Source of the DNA: CAWJMD01 sp963843835
Lineage (GTDB): Bacteria > Actinomycetota > Actinomycetes > Actinomycetales > CAWJMD01
Length of the DNA stretch: 64,000 nucleotides
Direction: 5' to 3'
Assembly: GCA_963843835.1 (NCBI GenBank)
Contig: CAWJMD010000008.1
Coordinates: forward strand, 620,001 to 684,000
Numbering within the stretch: the first letter of the stretch is position 1; the number at the start of each line of letters is the position of its first letter. The position numbers and the translations under genes are program-made. Positions 42,151 to 51,319 of the stretch are shown one piece after another. Below the pieces are notes generated by a model. The model ran no database searches, had not been told where the DNA came from, and saw nothing but the letters and a program-made list of their open reading frames with translations.

Positions 42151-42265
42151 CGCGTCATCGAACCACGCGGCAACTGAGGCATCTCATCCAGATCCGCCAC
42201 GGGTACGGGCGGTCGATTGCGGCCGTGAGTTCCCGAGTGGACGTGGGACCCCATACTCTGAGTGG

Positions 42266-43726
42266 TCAGTTCGCGAGTCCCTGCACGAGCGGTGCGCAGC
42301 GCGCCACGTCGTCGGGCCCGGCCAGGTCGGGCAGCGCCAGGAAGACCGTGGAGACGCCGTCCGCGGCCAGGCCGCGGTAGCGGACGAGATGGTCGGCGGC
42401 CGTCCCCGCGTGGTGGGAGCGCGCGAAGGCCGCGGCTGCGGTCCGTCCCCTCAGCCGTTCGACGCGCGCCGCGGTGTCGTCGCGGTCGGTGCCCAGCACC
42501 GGGACGTCGAGGACGGTGACGGCCACGTCCTGCGGGTCGCGTCCGACCTCCGTGCAGTGGGCTCGCAGCAGGTGCAGGGTGCGCTCGAGCACGGCGGGGT
42601 CGGAGCGGACGTTGCATGCGTCACCGAGCGCCGCAGCCACACGCAGGGTCCGTCGTCCGGCCCCGCCGACGATGATCGGCACGTCGTGGACCGGCCGCGG
42701 GTAGCAGGTCGTCTCCGGGAGCCGGACACGTTGTCCCTCGTACGGTTTCGTGCCGGGCCCCCATAGTGCCCGGAGGGTCTCGACCGCGTCCTCGAGGTCG
42801 TCCAGGCGCTGCCCGGCGGGCGGGAGAACGAGTCCGAACGCGGCGTGCTCCCGCACCCACCACCCGGCGCCGATGCCGCAGAAGGCGCGCCCGCCGCTGA
42901 GCACGTCGAGCGTGGCGACGGCCTTGGCCACCAGGCCCGGCGCCCGGTACGAGACCGGCGTGACGAGGGTGCCGAGCGTCAGGTCGTTCGTGCGGCCCGC
43001 CAGCAGCCCGAGCGCCACGTAGGGCTCCGGCAGGGGGTCCCAGGCGCGGCCGACCTGGGGGATCTGGATCAGGTGGTCCATCATCGCCAGCCCGGTGAAC
43101 CCGACCTCCGCGGCCACGTCGGCGACGCCCGTCAGCCAGCCCACCGGGTCCTGCCCCCACGGGAAGTTCGAGACCTGCAGGACGACACCGAGCCCGCCCC
43201 GGGGCGGCACCGGAGCCGGGTCGGCTCCCGGGCGCTCCTCGGGCGCGGCCACGTCGGTCGACACGAGCACGACGAGGTCCCATCCCTCGGCCGCGACGTC
43301 GTCCCGGACCGTCCGCATCTTCTTCAGCTGGTCCGTCAGCACCTTCGCCGGGACGGGGCGGTCGCGTGCCGCGTTCCGCTCGCGGCACATTGCGGCCGGT
43401 GCGTCCACCACCACCGCCACGGCCGGCAGACCGGCGCCGCGGGCCACGTCGACGAGGGCACGACGGCGGGCCGGGTCCAGGCCGAGGGTGTCGACGACCG
43501 TCGTCAGGCGCCGCCCCGCGCGGGCGGCGACGATGCGGTCGAGGAGGTCGAAGGCGTCCGCGGACGCGTCCAGGTCGGCCGTCCCGCTGCCCACGACGGC
43601 GCGTAGCGCATCGGACGACACGACCTCGACCGGCCGGTACCGCTGCGCGGCCCAGTGGCTCTTGCCGGACCCGGAGGCGCCGACGAGCACGACGAGGGCA
43701 GGATCAGGCAGTCGCTCGCCGTTCAC
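42266..43726 (-). CDS. P-loop kinase fused to LLM flavin-dependent oxidoreductase
   Basis: The 486-residue protein has two domains in one frame. Residues 1-165 form a P-loop phosphotransferase of the polynucleotide-kinase-like AAA_33 type, with Walker A VLVGASGSGKSHW and the lid CRERNAARDRPVP. Residues 175-486 form a luciferase-like monooxygenase (LLM) domain: VSNFPWGQDPVGWLTGV, MMDHLIQIPQVGRAWDPLPE, GTLVTPVSYRAPGLVAK and DVLSGGRAFCGIGAGWW. The second domain probably uses FMN or F420. The pairing suggests ATP-dependent activation or phosphorylation linked to an oxidation or reduction, with unknown substrate. Confidence 0.87.
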   Translation of the reverse strand: MNGERLPDPALVVLVGASGSGKSHWAAQRYRPVEVVSSDALRAVVGSGTADLDASADAFDLLDRIVAARAGRRLTTVVDTLGLDPARRRALVDVARGAGLPAVAVVVDAPAAMCRERNAARDRPVPAKVLTDQLKKMRTVRDDVAAEGWDLVVLVSTDVAAPEERPGADPAPVPPRGGLGVVLQVSNFPWGQDPVGWLTGVADVAAEVGFTGLAMMDHLIQIPQVGRAWDPLPEPYVALGLLAGRTNDLTLGTLVTPVSYRAPGLVAKAVATLDVLSGGRAFCGIGAGWWVREHAAFGLVLPPAGQRLDDLEDAVETLRALWGPGTKPYEGQRVRLPETTCYPRPVHDVPIIVGGAGRRTLRVAAALGDACNVRSDPAVLERTLHLLRAHCTEVGRDPQDVAVTVLDVPVLGTDRDDTAARVERLRGRTAAAAFARSHHAGTAADHLVRYRGLAADGVSTVFLALPDLAGPDDVARCAPLVQGLAN

Positions 43727-43962
43727 GTGCCCGTCCAGCGGCGCCTGTCAGTCGTCATCGGCACTTCATCCCCTCGCCGCACGTCACCCGAACACGTAGG
43801 GCGATCAGTGTGTCCCACGCCTCCCCGCGCGGTTCGACCGAGACCGGCCGGGTCGCGGACCTGCGCTCGGGTCCACAGCGTGGGACCGGCACGTATCCTC
43901 GGCCAGGTTCGATCCTCAGGCCTCAGCATCCGCGGAGCCGAGGAGATGTCGAAGGGGACAGG

Positions 43963-44415
43963 ATGACGGTCACTTTCCGGACCACGATCAGACAGTTCGG
44001 CAACAACACCGGGATCCCCGTCCCGGACGCGGCACTCGACGAGCTCGGAGCGGGGCGGAGGCCTGCGGTCTGTGCAGACATCGACGGCTACACGGTCCGT
44101 TCATCACTGGGGTCGATGGGCGGTCAGGTCATGCTGTCGTTCAGCGCCGCCCACCGGGCGGCCTCCGGCTTCGCGGGAGGCCGCGACGTCACGGTGTCTC
44201 TCACGCTCGATGACGCGCCCCGGCAGGTCGACATCCCGGGCGACCTGGACCAAGCATTCGCCGCGGCACCTGATGCGAGATCGTTCTTCGACGGCCTGGC
44301 GTCGAGCTACCAGCGCAACTTCGTGGCCCAGATCGAGGCGGCCAAGACCGCCGAGACCCGCGCGCGACGCATCGCCACGACGATCGAGAAGCTGGGGGCC
44401 GGCGAGAAGCGCTGA
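43963..44415 (+). CDS. DUF1905/YdeI-type protein
   Basis: The 150-residue protein has a DUF1905 beta-barrel at the N-terminus (TVTFRTTIRQFGNNTGIPVP and YTVRSSLGSMGGQVMLSFSA, then DVTVSLTLDDAPRQVDIP). A C-terminal helical YdeI/OmpD-associated piece (FFDGLASSYQRNFVAQIEAA, then RRIATTIEKL) follows. Family members are linked loosely to stress or bacteriocin protection. The ATG at 43963 follows GAAGGGG. It lies 119 bp upstream of the glycosylase gene. Confidence 0.82.
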   Translation: MTVTFRTTIRQFGNNTGIPVPDAALDELGAGRRPAVCADIDGYTVRSSLGSMGGQVMLSFSAAHRAASGFAGGRDVTVSLTLDDAPRQVDIPGDLDQAFAAAPDARSFFDGLASSYQRNFVAQIEAAKTAETRARRIATTIEKLGAGEKR

Positions 44416-44534
44416 CCCTCGCGCCGGGTCGGGCGAGGGACCCGGTCGTCCGGGGGGCATGTCCGCTGCGGCGCGTCGGCTTCTCGACGGCTATCGTCGC
44501 GACGACCCGGCGAGCGAGGCGAGGAGTCCGACCA

Positions 44535-45317
44535 GTGCCCGAGGGCCACACGATCCACCGGCTGGCCCGCGAGCACCGCGGGCTGCTCGGCGGCCGAGCG
44601 GTCAGCGCTTCCAGCCCGCAGGGCCGCTTCACCGAGGGCGCAGCCCGGATCGACGGGAGGGTGCTCGACCGGACCGAGGCCTACGGCAAGCACCTCTTCC
44701 ACCGGTACGGGGACGACTGGCTGCACGTGCACCTCGGGCTGATCGGCAAGTTCACGACCGGCCCGGCCCCCGCGCCGGTACCCCGGGGTGCGCTGCGGCT
44801 GCGCCTCGAGAGCACCGAGCACTGGGTCGACCTGCGTGGCGCGATCATCTGCGAGCTGCTGGACGCGGGCCAGGTGGCGGCGCTGAAGGCGCGTCTGGGG
44901 CCGGACCCGCTCCGACGGGACGCCGACCCCGAGCGCGCATGGAGGCGGATCTCACGCAGCCGCGTGGCGATCGGTGCGCTCCTGATGGACCAGGCCGTGC
45001 TCGCCGGCATCGGCAACGTCTACCGTGCGGAGGTGCTGTTCCGGCACGGCCTCGACCCGCACACCCCCGGGAACCGCGTGCCGGGCGAGACCTGGGACGC
45101 GATGTGGGCCGACCTCTCGACGCTGATGCGCGACGGGGTGCGCACGGGCCGCATCGTGACCACACGTCCCGAGGACCGGCCACGGCGCGTGACCCCTGAG
45201 CTGGCCCACTACGTCTACCGCCGCACGGGCATGCCGTGCCGCGTGTGCGGGACACCGGTGCTCACCGAGGAGATGGTGGGGCGCAACCTCTTCTGGTGCC
45301 CGGTGTGCCAGCGCTAG
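44535..45317 (+). CDS. nei: Fpg/Nei family DNA glycosylase
   Basis: The 260-residue enzyme starts PEGHTIHRLA; the N-terminal Pro is the Schiff-base nucleophile once Met is removed, and the Glu is catalytic. The helix-two-turn-helix is LLMDQAVLAGIGNVYRAEVLF. The zinc finger has CRVC and CPVC at the end. It removes oxidised pyrimidines or purines and nicks the DNA. H in place of L after PEG fits the Nei/Nei2 branch. The GTG start is fixed by this essential N-terminus. Confidence 0.95.
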   Translation: MPEGHTIHRLAREHRGLLGGRAVSASSPQGRFTEGAARIDGRVLDRTEAYGKHLFHRYGDDWLHVHLGLIGKFTTGPAPAPVPRGALRLRLESTEHWVDLRGAIICELLDAGQVAALKARLGPDPLRRDADPERAWRRISRSRVAIGALLMDQAVLAGIGNVYRAEVLFRHGLDPHTPGNRVPGETWDAMWADLSTLMRDGVRTGRIVTTRPEDRPRRVTPELAHYVYRRTGMPCRVCGTPVLTEEMVGRNLFWCPVCQR

Positions 45318-45377
45318 TCCGTCCGCGACCGGCCTGACGAGTCCTGACGGTCGTCACACGCGTTCTCAGACGCAGGG

Positions 45378-48268
45378 TCAGGCGAGGGGCGCGGGGGTCG
45401 CCTCCGGCTGCGGAACCGTCACGTCGACGTCGTCGTGCTCGGCGTGCTCCGCCTGCTCGGTCATCGCGGCCGGGTCGAGGTCGGGGTCGGACGCGACGTC
45501 GTCGTTCGCCCGCGCACCGGCGTAGGCGTGGTGTCCGTACGTCTCCAGCTCGTTCATCACCTCGCCGTGCTTGTCGACGCAGAGCACCACGAGGTCCCCC
45601 GGGTTCGCGCGCGTCATGCAGTGCCGCACGGCCGCCGTCTCGTCGAGCACGACCTCGATTTGGCGGCAGCGCGTCCCCTCGGCCATACGGGTGCGCGCGC
45701 CCTCGGCGACGAGGTCAGCCACGTAGCCGCGCTCGCGTCCCCGGAGCGCCTTGTCCTCGCGGACCACCAGCACGTCGAAGTGGTCGGCGGCGATGGCACC
45801 GAGCTCGCGCATGTCGTCGTCCCGGCGGTCGCCGGCGGTGGCGATCATCCCGATGCGTGACGGCCTGGCGAGGTCGCCGCCGGCTCTCTGCTCGGAGTAC
45901 CGGTCGACGAAGTCGCCGAGCTCGCGCATCCCAGGAGCGTTGTGGCAGTAGTCGACCACGACGTCGATGACGCCGTTGGGCGTCCCGACCTGGATCAGGT
46001 TCATGCGGCCGGGGGAGAGGTAGTAGCTGGTCGCGAACGTCCGCAGGCCCTGACGGATGTCGTGCAGCGGGGCGCCGGCGGCGAACGCCGCACCAGCGGC
46101 CGCCAGGCAGTTCGCCACGTTGAAGCGCGCGGCGCCCCCGAAGGTCGACGGCAGCAGGTGCGTCCAGGCCAGCTGCATCGAGCGCTTGCCGTGGCGGATC
46201 AGGATCATCTCGCCACGGTCCGACGTCTCGAGCACGATCGCCTTGCCGCCACGTCGGCAGTGGGCGTCGATGCGGTCCATCGCCGGGGTACCGGGCTCGG
46301 CCATCGAGAACCAGACCACCTCGCCCGAGCAGGAGCGGCGCATCTCCACGACCAGCGGGTCGTCGGCGTTGAGCACCGCGGCACCGTTGCGCGGCACCGC
46401 CTCGACGACGACGCGCTTGACCGCGGCGAGCTGCTCGAGTGTGTCGATGCCGCGCATGCCCAAGTGGTCGGGGGCGATGTTGGTGACCACGGCGACGTCG
46501 TTGCGGTCGTAGCCGAGCCCCTCCCGCAGGATCCCGCCCCGGGCGACCTCGAAGACCGCCATGTCTACACGCGGGTTCTGCAGCACCATGCGCGCGCTCT
46601 TCGGCCCGGACGCGTCAGCCTTGATGACCAGCCGCTCGTCGATCACGACGCCGTCCGTCGACGTCATGCCCACCTTGCGACCGAGGCCCTTGAAGATGTG
46701 GGCGATCATGCGCGACGTCGTGGTCTTGCCGTTGGTACCCGTGACCGCGATGATCGGCACCCGCGACGGCGCACCGGGCGGGAACAGGGAGTCCACAACG
46801 GGTTTCGCGATGAACTGCGGGTCGCCCACGGTCGGGTGCGTGTGCATCCGGAAACCCGGGGCGGCATTCACCTCGCAGATCGCTCCGCCGGTCTCACGCA
46901 CCGGCTCGGTGATGTCGGGGCAGATGAAGTCGATGCCCGCGACGTCGAGCCCGATCAGGCGGGCGGCCTCCTCGGCGATCTCCACGTTGTCGGGGTGCGC
47001 GTCGAGGGTCCGGTCGATCGAGATGCCTCCTGTCGACATGTTGCCGGTCAGCGCGAGTCGCACGGTCTCGCCCTCCGCCGGCACGTCCGACATGCCATAC
47101 CCCTGCGTTCGCACGAGGTCGATGGCGGCGTCATCGACCTTGAGCCGGGTCAGCACCTTCTCGTGGCCGACACCGCGACGCGGGTCGGCGTTCGTGATCT
47201 CGACCAGCTCGTCGACCGTGTGCGTGCCGTCGCCGACGACATGAGCGGGTACCCGCTCGGCGATCGCCTGCATCCGCCCGTCGATGATCAGGCAGCGGTA
47301 GTCGCGCCCGGTCACGAACGTCTCCACCACGATCAGCCGCGCCGGGACTGGTCCTCGGCGACGGGGAACGCGGCGCGCACGTCGTCCGCGCTCTGGAGGT
47401 TCAGGCAGACCCCCGGCCGTGGTTGCCGTCGAGCGGCTTGCAGACCACCGGGTAGCCGATGCGCTCCGCCACCGCGACGGCCTGCTCGACCGTCCGGACG
47501 GCCTCGGACCGGGGGACCGGGAGACCGGCCGAGCCGAGCAGACGGGTCGTCAGCTCCTTGTCGCCGGCGATGTCGACGGCCAGCGCGGACGTCTTGGACG
47601 TCATCGTCGCCCGGATCCGCTGGGCGTGGACACCCTGGCCGAGCTGCACCAGCGAGTACTCGTTGAGCCGCTGGAAGGGGATGTCTCGCGACACAGCCTC
47701 CTCCAGGATCGCCTGCGTGCTCGGGCCGAAGCCCATCCGCTGGGCCTGCCGGAGGAAGGTGTCGACGGACTCGACCGGGTCGAGGTCGGGCTCCGGCTGG
47801 ACGAGGTGGTTGACCAGCCGCACGGCGAGACGGCCGGCCGCCAGGGCGATCCGCTCGTCATTGAAGGCGAAGACCACGTTGTAGACGCCGGCGCGCCCCC
47901 GCACCTGCCTGGTCTTGCCTCGGGTCAGGTCGTGGCCGGCCTCCTGCTGCAGCTGGAGTGCCACGTGCTCCGCGACGTGACCCGAGCCACGTGCCCTCCC
48001 GGAGCCGCTCGACGAAGCCGCCCCGCCGACCGCGCGAGCACGAGTGCCGCTCGAGCCCCGGCAGCAGCTCGAGCAGGGGGTCGGTGAAGCCGCCGCCCAG
48101 CGTGTCGTCGAGCAGGTCGGTGGGGTACTCCTCGAGGATGCCGAGGTCGACCACGAGGTGGATGGCCGGGTCGTACGACCAGGTGTTGGGGCCGCGGTAC
48201 ACGCGTGTCTCGAGGATCGACAGGTCGGGTCGCGCGGGACCGCTGGGGGTGGGGCGGACCTCGGGCAT
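45378..48268 (-). pseudogene. cphA: cyanophycin synthetase CphA, interrupted by three indels
   Basis: Translated across frames, the gene encodes a full CphA, which polymerises Asp and Arg into cyanophycin. The N-terminal domain from the ATG at 48268 (ILETRVYRGPNTWSYDPAIH and GFVERLREGTW) shifts frame near 47981-47985. The ATP-grasp part (GVYNVVFAFNDERIALAAGR, PVVCKPLDGNHGRG) shifts again at 47409-47416 in a G-run, and a third shift lies near 47339-47345. The rest (IVVETFVTGRDYRCL, VTGTNGKTTTSRMIAH, APDHLGMRGIDTLEQLAAVK) is open to the stop. All domains are present and conserved, so errors in the sequence are a real alternative to inactivation. cphB lies just upstream. Confidence 0.9.
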
Positions 48269-48302
48269 CCGGGACGTGTCCTTCCGGTCGGCGGCGTGCG
48301 GC

Positions 48303-49250
48303 TCAGCGATCTTCGTGCCGCAACAGCTGGGCGCGCAACCGACCGGCCAGCTCGCGGGCCTCGTCGCGGTCGGCGTGCGAGACCTGCAGTGCGCGTTCGG
48401 GGTGGCGCTCGGTGAACGAGACCAGCACGCGGCGCCGGAGGTCGAACCGTGCGCCGGCCGGCAGCGCGTGCACCACCGCACCGCTGAAGAGCAGGGGCGC
48501 GCCTGCGCGGGCCTCGTGGGCGTCGGAGGTGGCGTGCTGCGCGTCGACGACGAAGACGGCCCCGCTGCCGGCGACCTCGAGCCACCTCTGCTCGGTGACG
48601 ACCGCGGCCGTGTCCTCGTCGATCCCGATGCCCAGGAGGGACGGCGAGCCGGCGACGACCGCCATCAGCCGGCCGTACCGTCCCCTCTGGTCGAAGTGCT
48701 GGTCGATCACGGTGCCGTCGAGCAGCCCCATCCCGACCGTGAGCTGTGCCTCGCGGTGGCGTGGCGTGCTTCCGTCGCCGCCGAGGGAGATCATGTGGCT
48801 GCTCATCACGGACGCGCCGGCGGACGTGCCTGCCACGGCGGCGCCACGCCGGTGCGCCGCGTGGATGGCGTGGCCGAGCGCGGTGCCGGTCACCCACTGG
48901 GAGAGCTTGAGCTGGTTGCCGCCGGTCATGAAGATCCCGGTGGCGCCGGCTGTCGTCGCCGCAAGGTCGGGGTCGTCGGCCTCGCGCCGGCTGGCCGGAC
49001 GCAGGGTCCTCACCTCCGCGGCACCGAGGTGGGTGAAGGCGTCGGTGTACACCTCGGACATCTCGGGCTCCACCGACGACGCCGTCGGGACCACGACGAT
49101 GCGGGCCCGGCCCCTGCCTCCGCTGAGGGTGACGAAGCGTCGCAACAGCCTCCGCTTGCCGACCTTGTCCTCGGCGCCCCCGATGATCACCAGCGGGCCC
49201 GACGTGGACGCTCCACCGGGGCCCGGCGGCGCCTGGGCCTGAGTGGTCAC
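48303..49250 (-). CDS. cphB: cyanophycinase CphB
   Basis: The 315-residue S51-family peptidase hydrolyses cyanophycin to Asp-Arg dipeptides. The nucleophile is Ser in VAGTSAGASVMS. Other family motifs are PLVIIGGAEDK, IFMTGGNQLKLSQWV, and DGTVIDQHFDQRGRYGRLM with catalytic His. The GTG at 49250 is preceded by TACGGT at 6 nt. It is followed after 34 bp by cphA on the same strand, so storage and breakdown genes are co-transcribed. Confidence 0.95.
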   Translation of the reverse strand: MTTQAQAPPGPGGASTSGPLVIIGGAEDKVGKRRLLRRFVTLSGGRGRARIVVVPTASSVEPEMSEVYTDAFTHLGAAEVRTLRPASRREADDPDLAATTAGATGIFMTGGNQLKLSQWVTGTALGHAIHAAHRRGAAVAGTSAGASVMSSHMISLGGDGSTPRHREAQLTVGMGLLDGTVIDQHFDQRGRYGRLMAVVAGSPSLLGIGIDEDTAAVVTEQRWLEVAGSGAVFVVDAQHATSDAHEARAGAPLLFSGAVVHALPAGARFDLRRRVLVSFTERHPERALQVSHADRDEARELAGRLRAQLLRHEDR

Positions 49251-49256
49251 GCGTCC

Positions 49257-49262
49257 ACCGTA
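49257..49262 (-). promoter_or_regulatory. -10 element of leaderless cphB-cphA operon
   Basis: TACGGT on the minus strand ends 6 nt before the cphB GTG. Confidence 0.5.
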
Positions 49263-49341
49263 ATGGCGCCGGCGGCGAGGGCTTGGCAGGATCGCCGCAT
49301 GTCGGCCACGTCACGCTGTTCCCCGTCGCCGCCTGCTCGTC

Positions 49342-49806
49342 ATGCGGCATGCCAAGGCCGCGTCCCCGGACGACACCCCCGACCACGAGCGTCCCCTGGC
49401 CGGGCGCGGACGGCGGGACGCCCCGATGGTCGGGGCGTGGCTCGTGGACGCCGGGTGGGTGCCGGACGTCGTGCTGAGCTCCGACGCCACGCGGGCCCGT
49501 CAGACGGCCGAGCTCGTCCTGGAGGGGGTCGCGTCGACCGGCGCCGACCCGCCCCCGCTGCGTCTGGTGAGCGGCCTGTACGAGGCGTCGGTGCACCAGG
49601 TGCTGCACGTCGTCGCCGAGGCCGGGGAGCACCCGACCGTGATGGTGGTCGGCCACGAGCCGTCGATGTCGGCGGTCGTCGCCACGCTGACAGGGCAGCG
49701 GGCCGACTTCCCCACGAGCGCGGTGGCTCAGGTCGAGCTCTCGGTGCCGTGGGGCGGGGTGACCTCCGGCAGTGGACGACTCATGGGCCTGCGGACGCCG
49801 CGGTAG
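49342..49806 (+). CDS. SixA-like histidine phosphatase
   Basis: The 154-residue protein of the histidine phosphatase superfamily has the phosphoacceptor motif MRHAKAASPD at the very start, then LSSDATRARQTAEL and the second His in VMVVGHEPSMS. It resembles SixA, which dephosphorylates phospho-histidine. The codons just before the ATG would read RRLLV in the same frame, as in family members whose start lies a few residues upstream. An ATG at 49299 is in a different frame, so a small indel in the first 45 bp is possible. Confidence 0.85.
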   Translation: MRHAKAASPDDTPDHERPLAGRGRRDAPMVGAWLVDAGWVPDVVLSSDATRARQTAELVLEGVASTGADPPPLRLVSGLYEASVHQVLHVVAEAGEHPTVMVVGHEPSMSAVVATLTGQRADFPTSAVAQVELSVPWGGVTSGSGRLMGLRTPR

Positions 49807-49821
49807 GCACGTCGGGCCCGC

Positions 49822-51075
49822 TCACGCCCCAGCCGCGTCGGCGTCCTCGACCTCCTCGCGGCTGATGCCCAGCAGGTAGAGCACCGCGTCGAGGTAGGGC
49901 ACGTTGACGCTCGCGTCGGCCTGCCGGCGGACCACCGGCTTCGCGTTGAAGGCGACGCCCAGCCCGGCGATGGCGAGCATGTCGAGGTCGTTGGCGCCGT
50001 CCCCGATGGCCACGGTCCTCGCGAGCGGTAGGCGCTCTGCCAGCGCGAACTCCCGCAGGGCGTCCGCCTTGCCGGCGCGGTCGACCACGGGGCCTTCCAC
50101 CCGGCCCGTCAGTCGTCCGTCCACGACCTCGAGGCGGTTGGCCCGCACGTACTGCACGTCGAGCTCGCGCGCCAGTGGCTCGATCACCTCGGTGAAGCCC
50201 CCCGAGACGAGGCCGAGAGTGAACCCGAGGCGACGCAGCGTGCGGCACAGGGTGCGTGCCCCCGGGGTGAGCGTCACCGCCTGCTGCACCTCGCGGAGGA
50301 CGTCCACGTCGAGCCCGGCGAGGGCGGCCACACGTCGGTGCAGGCTCTGGGCGAAGTCGATCTCGCCACGCATGGCCGCGGCGGTCACCTCGGCCACCTC
50401 GTCGAGCCGGCCCGCCTTCGTCGCGAGCAGCTCGATCACCTCGTCCTGGATCAGCGTCGAGTCGACGTCCAGCACGACGAGGCGCCGGCCGCGACGGGCG
50501 AGACCCGCCGGTGAGACCGCGATGTCGACGCCGCGCCGGGTCGCCTCGAGCACGAGGGCACGCCGCAGGGCGTCGGCGTCGCCGCCCGAGACGTCGAACT
50601 CGACGGTGGTCACGGGGTCGCGGGACAGGCGTCGCACCCGGTCGATGTTGGCCCCGTTGTCGGCGAGGACCGAGGCCACCTCGGCCACGGCGACGGGCAT
50701 CAGCGGGGCACCGAGCACGGTGACGGCCAGCCGTCCCCTCGGTCGGTGCCGGTTGTCGCCGCGGCCGGCCAGGCACGAGACCTTGAGGCCGAGTGCCTGC
50801 CCCGCCCTGGTCGCGGCCGCGATCAGAGCGCCCGCGTCGCCGGCCACCGTGACCAGCACGGCGAGCGTGAGCTGTCCGCGCACGACCACCTGCTCGACAT
50901 CGAGCACACGCACGCCGGGGGCGGACAGCGCGGCGAACAGGTCACGCGTCACGCCGGGCCGGTCCGGTCCGCTGACGGAGACGAGGAGCGTGGGGTCGTC
51001 GGGTGCGACCCCCAGGGATGCGCTACCCGAACGCGCCGCACCCTGCGTGCCGTGGTCGGACGGGGTGACGTGCAT
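49822..51075 (-). CDS. serB: phosphoserine phosphatase SerB with ACT domains
   Basis: The 417-residue enzyme makes L-serine from phosphoserine. Two ACT-like regulatory domains fill residues 25-190 (TLLVSVSGPDRPGVTRDLFA; LAVTVLGAPLMPVAVAEVAS). The HAD phosphatase follows: VVLDVDSTLIQDEVIELLA (nucleophile Asp), LVSGGFTEVIEPLA, GKADAL and IGDGANDLDMLA. The ATG at 51075 is preceded by TACGCT at 7 nt, pointing to a leaderless mRNA. Confidence 0.95.
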   Translation of the reverse strand: MHVTPSDHGTQGAARSGSASLGVAPDDPTLLVSVSGPDRPGVTRDLFAALSAPGVRVLDVEQVVVRGQLTLAVLVTVAGDAGALIAAATRAGQALGLKVSCLAGRGDNRHRPRGRLAVTVLGAPLMPVAVAEVASVLADNGANIDRVRRLSRDPVTTVEFDVSGGDADALRRALVLEATRRGVDIAVSPAGLARRGRRLVVLDVDSTLIQDEVIELLATKAGRLDEVAEVTAAAMRGEIDFAQSLHRRVAALAGLDVDVLREVQQAVTLTPGARTLCRTLRRLGFTLGLVSGGFTEVIEPLARELDVQYVRANRLEVVDGRLTGRVEGPVVDRAGKADALREFALAERLPLARTVAIGDGANDLDMLAIAGLGVAFNAKPVVRRQADASVNVPYLDAVLYLLGISREEVEDADAAGA

Positions 51076-51082
51076 GTCCCTC

Positions 51083-51088
51083 AGCGTA
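51083..51088 (-). promoter_or_regulatory. -10 element of leaderless serB promoter
   Basis: TACGCT on the minus strand ends 7 nt before the serB ATG. Confidence 0.5.
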
Positions 51089-51124
51089 GTGAGACGGGCG
51101 GGACGGGCCGTGGTCGCCCGTGCC

Positions 51125-51319
51125 TCAGGCCGAACGGCCCCGACGGCGCCCGGACCAGCCGGTGCGCACGTAGGAGGCGAGGGCCGCTCCGGCCCCGAGG
51201 ACGGCTCCCCACAGCGGGTGGGGCATGTCACCGAGCGCAAGGTCGAGTACCCAGAAGGCGGCAGCGGTGACCAGCCCGCAGAAGGCCATCACGGCCAGGA
51301 TGAGGGCCAGCCTCCTCAC
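51125..51319 (-). CDS. small two-span membrane protein, unknown
   Basis: The 64-residue protein has two membrane segments (LALILAVMAFCGLVTAAAFW and GAVLGAGAALASYV) and a basic tail (RTGWSGRRRGRSA). The GTG at 51319 overlaps the glgC stop (GTGA), which fixes the start and implies co-translation with glgC. No family is recognised and no function is assigned. Confidence 0.65.
   Translation of the reverse strand: MRRLALILAVMAFCGLVTAAAFWVLDLALGDMPHPLWGAVLGAGAALASYVRTGWSGRRRGRSA

Noticed and set aside
43812..43886. 9-bp inverted repeat GTCCCACGC / GCGTGGGAC with a 57-nt gap
   Set aside because: Arms are far apart and one such match per few hundred bases is not rare; no link to either start codon.
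45942..47666. 574-codon open frame on the plus strand
   Set aside because: Antisense to cphA, with Arg/His/Val-rich composition and no motif; a GC-rich shadow.
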